DNA of 64,000 nt from Clonostachys chloroleuca. Lineage: Eukaryota > Ascomycota > Sordariomycetes > Hypocreales > Bionectriaceae. Both the position numbers and the translations under genes were made by a program. Positions 9,636 to 19,766 of the stretch are shown piece after piece. The notes under the pieces are model-generated. The model did no database searches and had not been told where the DNA came from. It saw only the letters and a program-made list of their open reading frames with translations. Location: contig JBANAY010000003.1 in the NCBI GenBank assembly GCA_037952775.1, positions 21,452,001 through 21,516,000 on the forward strand, given 5' to 3'. Numbering within the stretch: the first letter of the stretch is position 1; each line of letters starts with the position of its first letter.

Positions 9636-11957
9636 ATGACACAGCCTCTCAGCGATGACGCCCCGCCGACGGAACCGATCCAGGCGCTCCCAGCCCCGGC
9701 CTCGGCCGCCGCCATCAAGCTGCCCAGCATGGCGCACTCGCTGACCGGCGACCCGCTCTCCATGTCCGACTCGGAAACGACCATTGCGTTCAGGCGGAAC
9801 CACCCGTCGGCTGCGTCTCTGTATGCGTCCACGCTGTCCCCGCCGGGCTCGAGGCCAATGTCCCCCGCGGGGCACGGGTCGCCGTCACGAGTGCTCTCCT
9901 CTACCATCTTCGGACCCCCCTCGGGCAGGTCGCTACCTGACGTCAACATTGGCGACAACCCCGGTGATCCGGTCAACCTCATGCTCAAGGCGTTTGTCCC
10001 CCATGTCGCCATCTTCGCTTCCGATGATGTGGAGGAGCTTGCCGCGAAGAAGGGTTTCCAACAGGGCTTCTGGGAGCTCTTGAGACCGTTTGGTGAGCGA
10101 ATCCAGGGTAAGGTGTCGGTTCGGGATAGCAACGGGGTGAGCAAGATAGCGGAGGAGTTTTCCCTTCGATTCACCAAGTTTGGTGAGAACGTGGACCAGC
10201 CGGGGACGAGGACAAGGACGCCCAGCTTGATGCAGGGTGGCTTTGGTGACGGCAAGAATGGAGAGAAGCAGGGGCCGGCCCTCACGCGGGATCAAAAGGC
10301 ACTGGTGGATGTCGAGTCGGTTGTTAGCCGTCATTTATCGTTTGCCGAGGAGTCGTTTCTCAGCTCCCCCTTCCACGCCGCTCTGTCCTCCACCCAAGGG
10401 CTGGATACTGAGGCTACGTCTCCATACTACGCGCTCTATTTACGGCGGCTTCTCTCAGCGATGCCTATTGCTCCGCATGAGACCTTCACTCACCCCGTGG
10501 CTTGCATTGTCGCTGTTACAGCCGGTTCGGAGGACTCTGTGGGAGAGCTGCGTCGGATATACAACGAAACCAGCACAGGGCCCAAGAAGCTCCCTCCGTG
10601 GGTCGACGGTGACTACCTACGATTTTATGTGCTAGTTCACGACGAAGAAAATGACGATATTACTCGGTCGATGGCCCTCTATGAGCAGATGAGGCGGCAT
10701 TTTGGACAAGATTGCCATCTTCTGCGACTGCGTAGTAGTCAAAGTGCAGAGACGGACGACGACAGCATCCCAATCCCGCGAAGCGACTGGATGCCGGCAG
10801 AGGAAGAGCTGGCAGAGATCCGCCGCAGCGAGAATGAGGAAGACTTCGAGGACCCTTTACGATATATATTTGAATCTGATGCTACTGCCATCAGGACATT
10901 TGTTCGCGAGTTGGTCACGTTGTCCCTTCTGCCTAAAATGGAGCGCAACGTCTCCATCTGGAATGACCAGGTGGCCTCACGTAGGAGGGGTCTGGCCGGT
11001 CGATTTATGAATCTATCCAGGAAGTGGGCCAGCTTTGGTGGCAACTCTCGGTCCTCGATCAACGTAGGAGGCACCGACAATTATGATATGTCGGGATTCT
11101 ACAGGGCGGAGGCGCCGGAGGCCATCATGCGGAAACTGGCAGACTACGCGTTCATGCTACGGGATTGGAGGCTGGCATACTCGACGTATGACTTGTTGCG
11201 GGCAGACTTTGCCGATGCAAAGGCCTGGAAATACCAGGCTGCTGCGAATGAGATGGCGGCGCTCAGTCTCCTGATGATCCCGCACCAGCTTACATCCAAA
11301 GCCAGAGCGGAAACCGTCGACCAGATGCTCGAATCTGCAGTGTATTCATATCACACACGCTGCAGTTCGCCCTACGGCGCGATACGAAGCTTGATCCTCG
11401 GCATTGAGCTTCTTAGAATCAGGGGAGGAAACAACATCGACGATGCGGGCAGGTGGGGTACACGGCTGCTCGACCTGAAGATTCTCGGCCCCATCGGAGA
11501 AGCCTTGGCCAAGGAGCGTTTAGCAATCGCGTATTCTTGCAAAGAAGGTGTCGGCAGCTGGCACTGGGGGGCTCGTAGCCGCAAGTCTGCAATGTGGAGT
11601 GCCCTCGCCGCGGAGGCATGGGTCAAGCAGGCAAAGTACATCCCCGGGCAGCGATGCATAAACCACGCACGGAACATCTACTCGGCGAATCCTCCCAAGA
11701 CAGGCATATCGGGATATGCCGAGGCGAACCAGTTCGTCACCTCTCTTGCGCGCACCATCGCGGAGCAGCTCGACCTTGTAGACGACGATCTGGACGATGC
11801 GAGCGACGAGGACTTGGATGACGAAATAGACGAGGAGAGCGAGGCTCTGACCGATATGAGACGGAGGCGGCCGAGCAATGGCAGGCCACAGAGCGTTATC
11901 GAGACGGCGCCTCTGCGGGACGACGGGACGGGAGAGAATGGCAAGGCAGGGTTTTGA
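9636..11957 (+). CDS. TRS85: TRAPP complex subunit Trs85/TRAPPC8
   Basis: Subunit of the TRAPPIII complex, the exchange factor for Ypt1/Rab1 in autophagy and early Golgi traffic. A single exon of 773 residues from the first in-frame ATG at 9636; the frame is open further up but has no ATG. After a disordered Pro/Ser-rich N-terminus (about 1-110), the Trs85 domain begins with NLMLKAFVPHVAIFASDDVE and continues through SPYYALYLRRLLSAMP (about 260), DDITRSMALYEQMRRHFG (about 350) and FMNLSRKWASFGG (about 470). A helical repeat part follows (ADYAFMLRDWRLAYSTYDLL), and the C-terminus is acidic (residues about 715-745, DDDLDDASDEDLDDE). Length is close to yeast Trs85 (698). A C6 run inside (codons for GPP near 9916) is in frame, so not every homopolymer in this window is affected. 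YPT6, another Golgi Rab gene, lies 41 kb away. Confidence 0.92.
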   Translation: MTQPLSDDAPPTEPIQALPAPASAAAIKLPSMAHSLTGDPLSMSDSETTIAFRRNHPSAASLYASTLSPPGSRPMSPAGHGSPSRVLSSTIFGPPSGRSLPDVNIGDNPGDPVNLMLKAFVPHVAIFASDDVEELAAKKGFQQGFWELLRPFGERIQGKVSVRDSNGVSKIAEEFSLRFTKFGENVDQPGTRTRTPSLMQGGFGDGKNGEKQGPALTRDQKALVDVESVVSRHLSFAEESFLSSPFHAALSSTQGLDTEATSPYYALYLRRLLSAMPIAPHETFTHPVACIVAVTAGSEDSVGELRRIYNETSTGPKKLPPWVDGDYLRFYVLVHDEENDDITRSMALYEQMRRHFGQDCHLLRLRSSQSAETDDDSIPIPRSDWMPAEEELAEIRRSENEEDFEDPLRYIFESDATAIRTFVRELVTLSLLPKMERNVSIWNDQVASRRRGLAGRFMNLSRKWASFGGNSRSSINVGGTDNYDMSGFYRAEAPEAIMRKLADYAFMLRDWRLAYSTYDLLRADFADAKAWKYQAAANEMAALSLLMIPHQLTSKARAETVDQMLESAVYSYHTRCSSPYGAIRSLILGIELLRIRGGNNIDDAGRWGTRLLDLKILGPIGEALAKERLAIAYSCKEGVGSWHWGARSRKSAMWSALAAEAWVKQAKYIPGQRCINHARNIYSANPPKTGISGYAEANQFVTSLARTIAEQLDLVDDDLDDASDEDLDDEIDEESEALTDMRRRRPSNGRPQSVIETAPLRDDGTGENGKAGF

Positions 11958-12684
11958 TAAGAGTTGGGAGCGACTCGAATTACGAATAGATGGCGTACTG
12001 GGGCATCATGGTTGTAAAATACAGTATATTAATCTACTACCACTTTGTTTCTTCACCTTATGTCGAGGAGAAGCTATGCTTCCTGTATGGTTATACCACC
12101 ATGATTACGCTTTAAGCTTGAGGAGCGCCGCGAGATGGCAACATACGAATGTTTGCATGTGATGTTTCGACTTGACAATTTGTTATGGTAGATTCTATGA
12201 GTACTGATGAAACATATGAATTGGCTTGCTAGCTACCGGTAGTGTGTAAGTGGCTTTCGAATTATACATCTGATAACTCCATAAAGGGGTATGCACTGGC
12301 TTGAGAATGAATGTCCATGCATACGAGAGATTGGATAAAAGATTCTGTAGTTTAGCAATCCTATATGAATTTAATACCACTGGATGGTCCTCTCCATGGC
12401 TTTGTTCTTTGGTGAGGTTATGCAAATGGTGGGGTGATGGATGGTGCTGATAAGCACAACCACAGCGGATAAGGCCGCCAACGTCACTCAGCATCTAACG
12501 TTAGCCTCTGCTTCTTGGTCCGCGTGTGCGCCCTCGTGTGCCAGGAAACAATAGCATCTAATTCTCGGCGTTTTTGTTTTTCATCCTAACTTGATACCCA
12601 TTTACTGACATTTTTACCCTTATCAACCCGAAAACACACCGAATCTTTGTTTCAGGGCTTGGCTGCCCCATTTTCGCCTGCATC
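11958..12684. other. Intergenic, TRS85 3' end to CHM7 promoter
   Basis: 727 bases in tandem orientation. The first part is AT-rich 3' sequence and the last 150 bases are a pyrimidine-rich leader of CHM7. I see no gene, repeat or RNA. Confidence 0.45.
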
Positions 12685-14155
12685 ATGGGCGAGCTTGCCG
12701 ACTATCTTAACCAGCACGACAGCAACTTCCGCAAGTATGCACAAATCCCCTACAATGGAACCCGAGCTGGTTGTTTTCTCTACTATGCTAACGCGGCGTG
12801 GACAGGTCACGGCTCCCTGCATTATACTCAGACTTCAGATCACAGCGAACGCTGAACCCTGATGGGTATCAAGCCAACATCTCAGCATGGAACCAAGCCC
12901 TATCCCACCTTGCCTCGCAGGGCATCCTCTCTAAATATAACACCGAATCCAGCCCCCTGATACTCAAGATCGACAACTCGATTCTACGCCATTTCGAGAG
13001 CAGACAGTTCGGCCAGCCGCTGGCGCTGGGGACCGTCGTGCGAGAGGCGGTCGCGGCTAAGAACCTCGTCCCCCTCAACGAATTCCTCAAGGCGCAGACA
13101 AGCATATACCAGCGCGGCTGGGGACAGCTCCCCTGGACCGTGGTGGGATGGACGCTGCGCCAGCTGGGCGTGGTCGACCCTGCGAGGGGGAGGATACGCT
13201 GCCAGCAGGCCGGTACGTGGCCATGCAGAACCTCGAGTCGGCGGCTGCGGAGTTGAGCGAGAGGATGGCGGGGAAGACGTCCATCTTCGATCGCGTCTTC
13301 ACCAAGACCCAATTCGAGACCACGTTCGCCACGGAGCTCGTCCCCGGCCAGCGGCTGTCGGAGCAGGACATCGACGTGCTCCTGCGGTTCCTCGCCCGGG
13401 AGAAGCAGACGGTCGAGTACGATGGTCAGACGGTGCGCATCAAGGGCGGCGGCGATGGAGATAGGAAGCTCACGGAGGAGGACGCCACCGTCGCATCAAT
13501 CAAAGAGCTCACAGCCAATCTTAAGCACCAGATCTCCCTCCTCAACACGCGGGTCGAGGAGCTGGAGCAGACCGCCAGGTCTGCCGTCATGCGCAAGCAC
13601 AAGATATCCGCGCTCGCTGCTCTAAAATCAAAGAAGATCGCCGAGGCTTCTCTGGCGTCGCGGTACACCACCCTGAACCAGCTCGAGGACGTTGCCAACA
13701 AGATCCAGCAAGCCGCTGATCAGGTGCAGCTCCTGAAAGTGATGGAATCTTCCGCCAGCGTCCTGAAGACTCTCAACGCGGCGACGGGAGGCGTCGAGAA
13801 GGTGGACAGCGTGATGGATCGACTGAGGGAGCAGATGGGCACGGCGGACGAGGTGGCGGCCATTCTTGCCGAGTCGGTCGGTGCCCCCATCGACGAGGCC
13901 GAGATCGACGAGGAGCTGGAGGCGTTGGAAGAGCTGGAGAAGGAGAAGGAGGAGGCGGCGAAGCGCGCCAAGGAGGAAGCGCAACGCAAGAAGGAGGAGG
14001 CCGAGGCGCTCGAGAAGCTGGAGAAGCTCCCCGAGGTGCCCGTGGCAGACGAGCCAGCGAGGGAGAAGGCGCAGACGCCTACTTCAGAGACTGGGATTGC
14101 GAACCTGTCAATCGAGAGCCAACCAGAGAAGGAGGCAGAACTGTTGGCAAACTAG
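12685..14155 (+). CDS. CHM7: ESCRT-III-like protein Chm7/CHMP7 (Snf7 family), with an apparent one-base deletion in a G run
   Basis: Chm7/CHMP7 recruits ESCRT-III to the nuclear envelope for surveillance and sealing. Exon 1 (12685-12734) encodes MGELADYLNQHDSNFRK; a 71-nt intron (GTATGC, branch GCTAAC, ACAG) leads to exon 2 at 12806. The N-terminal half (SRLPALYSDFRSQR, WNQALSHLASQGIL) is the winged-helix region of CHMP7-type proteins. The C-terminal half is a Snf7 domain (about 245-400) with ASIKELTANLKHQISLLNTR, MRKHKISALAALKSKKIAEA and an acidic helix with EAEIDEELEALEELEKE. The frame breaks at G5 13186-13190 between GVVDPARG and EDTLPAGRYVAMQNLE; one more G gives a continuous 466-residue protein, close to yeast Chm7 (450). 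It is convergent with RAD18. Confidence 0.88.
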
Positions 14156-14356
14156 TGATGCGATGGTACGAAGCTATCTACTGTTCTCTATTGGTGGCTA
14201 ATTATGTGGAGTTATAAGATTTGGGCGGCCTTTTCCATGGCCATTACAAAGGCATACCGTTGTTTGGTGTGATACTTTTAGACGTTAATCATGGATACAT
14301 GTAGTTTGAACGGACGATAGGGTCCTGGGAAATTGTCGATATTAATTGCTGGTAGA

Positions 14357-15713
14357 TTAGGTATTTGCTTCCCCAGAAGAATATTCAGATCCCTGCTGGA
14401 TATTTGGTACCAATATACTTGTACTTGTACTATTGCTTCCTTCTATCAGCCCAGGGATCCCTCCTGATACAGTGGGTATGCTATTTGCATTGATGTCGAG
14501 CGTCTGTGTATCTACAGAGCCAGGAGTCACACCTATTACCGCTTCACCAGTTTCTTGAGGTGTGCTGTCGTTTGGGGGAGGGGGTTCTGAACTCTCATCC
14601 GTCTTCGGTTTCTGTTTTGCTTCCATCCTTGACTTTCTGGCATTCGCAATTAGATCTTGGAATGAATCGTTGTGTCGCGTGGCCCAGGCGGCACCGTCGA
14701 AATCCTTATCCTTGATCAGAGCAGCATTCTGAGCTGCCCGACCGGTGGTTGGCGCACGACTTCCCTGCGTCTTCTCCCACGTATCAAGTTCTTGTAATAG
14801 CTGCATACGATTCTTTGGTCGCGCCGCATCGCAGTTGGCGTTCCACAACGTTACCCATTCCCTATGTCGCTTCTCGAGAATTTGTCGGGGCCCCTGGTTG
14901 GGTATCTTTAGGTCGGCCAATTTCTTGCGCAAGGCATTTTCCTTGAACAAGCCGTAACTCAGACCTGGTAGCCTTTCGTAAGTTGTGTTATGTGTCCGCC
15001 CTGTAGCGCCTAGCTGCGTCGTATTTGTGCTTTGTTTCTTCGTTGAAGGTCCAGTACACGACTCTATATGCCCGAAAACCTGCCACTCCTTCATCCGTTT
15101 CTGGCACATGGGACAGGCAACCAAGCCATCGTCTTTCAACAGTTAGCTTCGGGGTAACCAAGTCTATACTCAAGTAATGGTAATTCTTACCAGGTTCAGG
15201 GACGAATTCATCCTCTTCCGTGTCGCTAGCTGGCACAACCTCCTCCTCTCCAACCTCTGGCGCCAGCGCATATGATACTGGCTGTTTGTTTCGACTCAAC
15301 CTCGCCGATGACCGCAGCCTCTTCGCATCAGGCGCAGGCTCTGACTGTGACCCATCCTCACCATCTCTCGTTTTCCTCTTCGGCGACCGAGGTGGTGGCG
15401 GGTCGGGTTTCCGTTGCGCAAGCTCCAGTACGGCAGACCGCGCCGCCTTGAAAGATTCCACCGCCTCCTCCACGGACCAGTTGCTGCGGAGCTTGACCTC
15501 CTGCTCTCCCGCACGGCACACAGGACACTTGCTGTCGTTGGACAGGGCTCTCCGGATGCACAGCGAGCAGAAGGTGTGCGAGCATGTTGTGATCATCGGC
15601 GTTTCGTAAAAGTCTTTGCAGACTTGGCAGCGGAGTGACGCCTCGACTCGCGCCAGCGCAGGTAATGACGTCGAAAGCCAGTCCGTCGAGTCGGCAACGT
15701 CGTTCTCGGGCAT
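14357..15713 (-). CDS. RAD18: Postreplication repair E3 ubiquitin ligase Rad18
   Basis: With Rad6 it monoubiquitylates PCNA at stalled forks and so opens translesion synthesis. Exons are 15713-15191 and 15132-14357, split by a 58-nt intron (GTAAGA, branch GCTAAC, AAAG). The C3HC4 RING (C29, C32, C44, H46, C49, C52, C63, C66) is complete. After an acidic/basic linker comes a UBZ4-type zinc finger [20 protein letters not shown] (C181, C184, H196, C200), interrupted from the RING exon by the intron just before it. A SAP-like helix pair follows ([37 protein letters not shown]), then the Rad6-binding region ([19 protein letters not shown]). Total 432 residues, usual for fungi. The start ATG at 15713 follows an open but ATG-poor leader. 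It is divergent from POL32, whose product works on the same PCNA. Confidence 0.95.
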
Positions 15714-16195
15714 TGTGGCGAAGGGATGGGCGATTAGGCTGTTTGGGCGGGTGATAAAAATGAACAAAGCCTCAAAATGCCATCGATTCGGTTCCGAATT
15801 AATTCCCAGGGTTAGAGATGTATGCTGCCGTGGAGTGAGGCCTACACTCAGACCAACGGAGACGCGGTGGACGCGCTGCGGGTTTGATTCGACCCAATCA
15901 ATTAAAATTCTGGATGAGACTCGATAAGAGATTAGACCTGTTTGATGAATAATTGGCTGGTCGAGCAGGCAGAACCATGCAGCTAGTGGGGCGCACTTGC
16001 CAATCAGTGGCCAGCTAATTAAGCTTGCACGTGAGACCGCGTTGCTGGTTCGCGTCGTGCTGGAACCTCGATGTCGAAAGGGCTTCATTCAACATCCGGG
16101 CTGGAGTCTTGTAAGATTCTAAACGGGAATTTGAAAGAACCCAAAATAATATTAAACTAATAATCGGATGAGAACCTCCATATTCCCAGTTGAAA
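15714..16195. promoter_or_regulatory. Bidirectional promoter shared by RAD18 and POL32
   Basis: 482 bases separate the two start codons. Two ACGCG cores (15862-15866 and 15871-15875), a CCAATCA box (16000-16006) and a CACGTG palindrome (16028-16033) are visible. ACGCG is the core of the MBF/DSC1 site that drives G1/S genes in yeasts; its use here is an inference. Confidence 0.5.
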
Positions 16196-17758
16196 ATGGA
16201 CGAATACAAGAAATTTCTAGCCGATCGGCTTCTCAGCGATGAGCAACCAGTGAGCAGAGCTCATCCCAGCCCAATTTAGATACCAGCTAACCAGAACCCA
16301 GATCACATATAGACTTCTCAGCAGAGCGCTCGGGATACATGTCAACACGGCAAAAGAGTAAGAAAACCCGTGGCCTGACTTATTTATTTATCAATGACTT
16401 ATGGCGGAATTATAGAATGCTGTACGACTATCATACCTATCAAAATGGTATCAAGGCAGAGTCGATCCATGCTACCTATGTAGTATATGGTACCAAGACC
16501 CAGAACAACACTGCTGAAGACGGATGTCGAGATGAGCAGCTCAATGCCTGAGCATGAACCTCTTTCCGAAACAGTTCCCACGACGACCTTGGCCCTGATC
16601 CGCCAGGAGAATCTAGAAGGTACTGAAACACTCTAACGGGCCTCTTCAGTGAACTAAATGCTAACAAGAAGGAAATTCAGCTGCCCTAGCAGAGTACCAG
16701 GAGGTTGTGTCAATACATGTGTATAGTCTCGCCCCCGGCCCTCAGCGGGACGTATCTCTTCTCTATGATGTGGCCAAGTCACTGGCCGAGTACACTTCAA
16801 AAGAAGACCCCCTGACGGCTGGCGAGAAGTACGGAACAATCAGGAATTTGAATGTGAGGCGGAGGGACCGTCAAGCACGCCCCAAGCCAGGCTTCTCCAC
16901 CACCAGCCAACCCGCCAAGGCTCAACCCCCCCAAGCCCAACCAATTGTTCCTGTCAAATCCGAGCCAGCTGCCACCAAGAAGCCATCACCATTCGAAGTT
17001 GCAGCGGCGGCAGCCAAGCTCAAGAAGCAGCCCAGCTCACAGACGCCGTCATCTTCTGAGACGCCGACCTCCAGTGCCACGAAACCAACCCCGGCATTGA
17101 AACGAGGGGGATCTGGAAGTATTATGCAATCATTTGCCAAAGCGAAGCCTCCCAAGCCAAAGCCGGAGCCGAAAAAGGAGGAGGACACTGAGATGGCGCT
17201 CTCGGACGACGGAGAGGCTGACGACGAGGACATTGCGAAAGAAAAGACCGAGTACAAGGACTCGGACGCTGTGAGGAAGTCGAGGAAGCAGCGAGAGGAA
17301 GAACTGAGGCGGATGATGGAGGACGATGACGAGGAGGAGAAATCCGAGGAGGAACCTGCCGATGAGGAGATGGAAGAGGCACCCGAACCGGAGCCTGAGC
17401 CAGAGGAAGAACCGAAGGAGAAGGAGGAAGAACCGGCCGAAACTACCGTCACAACCACCAATGGCCGGAGAAGGGGAAGAAGAAAGGTCATGAAGAAGGA
17501 ACGCGTCATGGATGAACAAGGCTACCTTGGTGAGAAACATTCACTGCTTCATCCTGGGAACTCTACTAACCAGTCTCAGTTACGATACAAAAGCCTGGCT
17601 GGGAGTCCTTTTCAGAAGACGAAGCTCCTCCGCCCAAGAAACCCGCAATCGGCTCATCCAATTCCTCTACTCCTGCCTCATCAGCAGGGAAAGCCAAGAA
17701 ACCCACCGGAAAGGGCGCACAGGGAAATATCATGTCCTTTTTCGCTAAGAAGTCATAG
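16196..17758 (+). CDS. POL32: DNA polymerase delta subunit 3 (Pol32/Cdc27), with one unexplained frame break
   Basis: Non-catalytic subunit linking polymerase delta (and zeta) to PCNA. Exons: 16196-16249 (MDEYKKFLADRLLSDEQP), 16302-16357 (ITYRLLSRALGIHVNTAK), 16416-16619, 16681-17529 and 17580-17758, with canonical short introns. The N-terminal part gives MLYDYH, SIHATYVVYGTK and later SIHVYSLAPG, as in the Pol31-binding domain. The middle is Lys/Pro/Glu-rich and disordered. The protein ends with a PCNA-binding PIP box, QGNIMSFFAKKS. Within exon 3 the frame moves from GTKTQNNTAED to VEMSSSMPEHE somewhere in 16484-16551; the net effect is one base too many (or two missing), unlike the homopolymer deficits elsewhere. 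A hidden 49-nt GTATAT...GAG intron would restore frame but delete conserved residues. A C7 run at 16926-16932 is in frame. It ends 61 bases from the convergent aminotransferase gene. Confidence 0.9.
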
Positions 17759-17819
17759 CATCAGTTTAGCAGCCCGCTGTGAGAAATCCGTGATTTTATT
17801 ATAAACCCTACTTGGGCCT

Positions 17820-19345
17820 CTACTTGAAAGAATCCACAACACGACCCTGGTCTTGTGCTGTCTTGCCTCCCGTAGCTCTATAATGCTCTGGATTTGCCTT
17901 TATCCTTTGAAGTAGTGCGCCTAGCCTCTCCACCCCGTCGACAATGTCATGCTCTTCCAGCCAGGCAAATGTGAGCCGTATCTCATTATCGAACCTGACC
18001 GAGTCGTCCCCCTTGACCGCAAACATGTTGCCCCCTCCAATAATCATGTTCTCTTCCTCTTGCGCAGCTTTACTGATCACATCAGACGACAAACCGAGGT
18101 TGTGGGCGATCCAGACAAAATAGCCTCCGTAGATATCCGCCCCCAGTAAACTACCATGCCGCACCTCCGCTCCAAGCGGCACAAGGTGTTGGCGGAGCGT
18201 ATCCAGCATCAGCTTGTGCCTCCTCTGCAAGCTCGGCCGGATCACCTGGTCAATGTGCGTCTGCAGCTCCCCGCTATGGACCAAATCGCTCAGCATCGCG
18301 GCGCACAGCTGGCTCGGGGCGCCGCCGCTCTTCGAACTGGCCGTCTGGGCCAGACCGAACGCGAACGCTCTCGTGCCCTCGGCCCATCCTGTGCGCACAC
18401 CCGGGCCGGCGATCTTGCTGAAGGAGCCGTTACTTACGACGTTCCCGAATCCTCCCTCCGGGATCCCCAGTGCCTGATCAATGTCAGACAACCGGGGGAG
18501 ATACGCCTCAGGCGGCATCTCGGCTGGCCAGACACCTGGCTCCGAGGGGATGCGCCACTGGAGGAAATCGTAGACGTCGTCTGCGATGATGAGAGCGTCG
18601 TACTTGCGGGCCAGCCGCACGAGGCCCTCCCGCCTCTTGAGGGACATTGTCTTGCCCGATGGGTTGCCGCAGCTCGGAACGGCGTAGATGACGTGCCTGT
18701 ACAGCTTCCTCAGCGGGCCGGGGTTCTTGTAGGGCTGCATTTCTAGAAATCAGCAAATCGAAAACACTTGATCTACATGGGGAAAATGGGGCCAATTCTC
18801 ACCTCTCCCCGATGCCCCTTCTTGTTCTCCAATTCCTCGAACGCTTTCAGCTTGGCCTCGAGAACCTCAACATCGATGCCGTCCTCGTCCTCCGGCGCCG
18901 CATGCAACCTGCCTCTGAACCCCGAATCCTCAAAGATGGGACAGGCGAGGTGAAAGACGGGCGCCACGAGCCACACGGCCCTGGTGAATACGGGGTCCGT
19001 GTAGCTCTGTAGGACGTTCGCGACGTTCTGGCTCGCGCCCCCCGTGATGCATATCCTCTCCGGGTCGGGATCCACGCTGTAGTGCCTCCCGAGCCAGGCC
19101 GCCAGGCCCTCGCGCAGAGGTCTGTAGCCCTCGTCCGGGCCGTACTGGAGGGCGGGCACGAAGACCGTGGGGTCGGTCAGGAGTCGCTGGGCGGCGCCGG
19201 CGAGCAGATGTGCGGGGAGGAGTGAGGGGGACGGCCAGCCGCGGAGGAAGTTGATTGCGTGCTTGGCCATGTTGATGTTGATGTGGATTGAATGGAGGGG
19301 CTCAACAGTCATAGCACTGAAATCTGGAAATAGCTCGCCCTTCAT
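17820..19345 (-). CDS. PLP-dependent class I/II aminotransferase (YER152C/2-aminoadipate transaminase type)
   Basis: A fold-type I aminotransferase resembling the fungal YER152C group and bacterial 2-aminoadipate/valine transaminases. Exons are 19345-18803 and 18734-17820; the 68-nt intron uses GTGAGA and the acceptor TGCAG at 18735 (a nearer TAG would break the frame). Visible motifs: INFLRGWPSPSLLP near the N-terminus, LQYGPDEGYRPLREGLAAWL, ICITGGASQNVANVLQSY, YAVPSCGNPSGKTMSLKRRE, IIADDVYDFLQW with the cofactor-binding Asp/Tyr, and FSKIAGPGVRTGW with the lysine that forms the Schiff base. The C-terminal domain has GGYFVWIAHNLG and EIRLTFAWLEE. The longest form is 485 residues, but the ATG at 19270 (MAKHAINFLRGW, 460 residues) fits homologues better. 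Substrate cannot be read from sequence. Convergent with POL32. Confidence 0.85.
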
Positions 19346-19766
19346 AAGGATGACTGCCGAATTGTGAGCTGGTTTGAGGTGTGAAAAGAGGCCGTCGCCG
19401 GAAGGTTACACAAAGCGGGAAGGCTGCGACCGGCCGGAGGAAAGAGCTACTTTGTCGCTGGTATGGACTCAGTATACATTATTAATCGGGCAATTGTCCG
19501 CGATTGACAACTGTGGGTTCAACACAGGATGGGCCCGGGTAACACTTGTTGACGCAAAGTATGGCACTTCAACTGGGCAGGTAATCCAATAATCGCAATG
19601 GCCCGGCTATGAAATGAAGCACGCAATCGCATACCCAACGCAGACCCAAAATCAGGCCGGCTCAGCGGCAAGGCCCAATATCATATCCCACCATGTACGC
19701 CATTGAATACTCCAAATACTCCAAGATCCCGTCTCTAGAAATGCGATTTTACATTGAATCTCCTGA
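19346..19766. other. Promoter of the aminotransferase gene and 3' end of the GH125 gene
   Basis: 421 bases between two minus-strand genes. It should contain the aminotransferase promoter and the GH125 3' untranslated region. No motif or repeat stands out. Confidence 0.4.
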
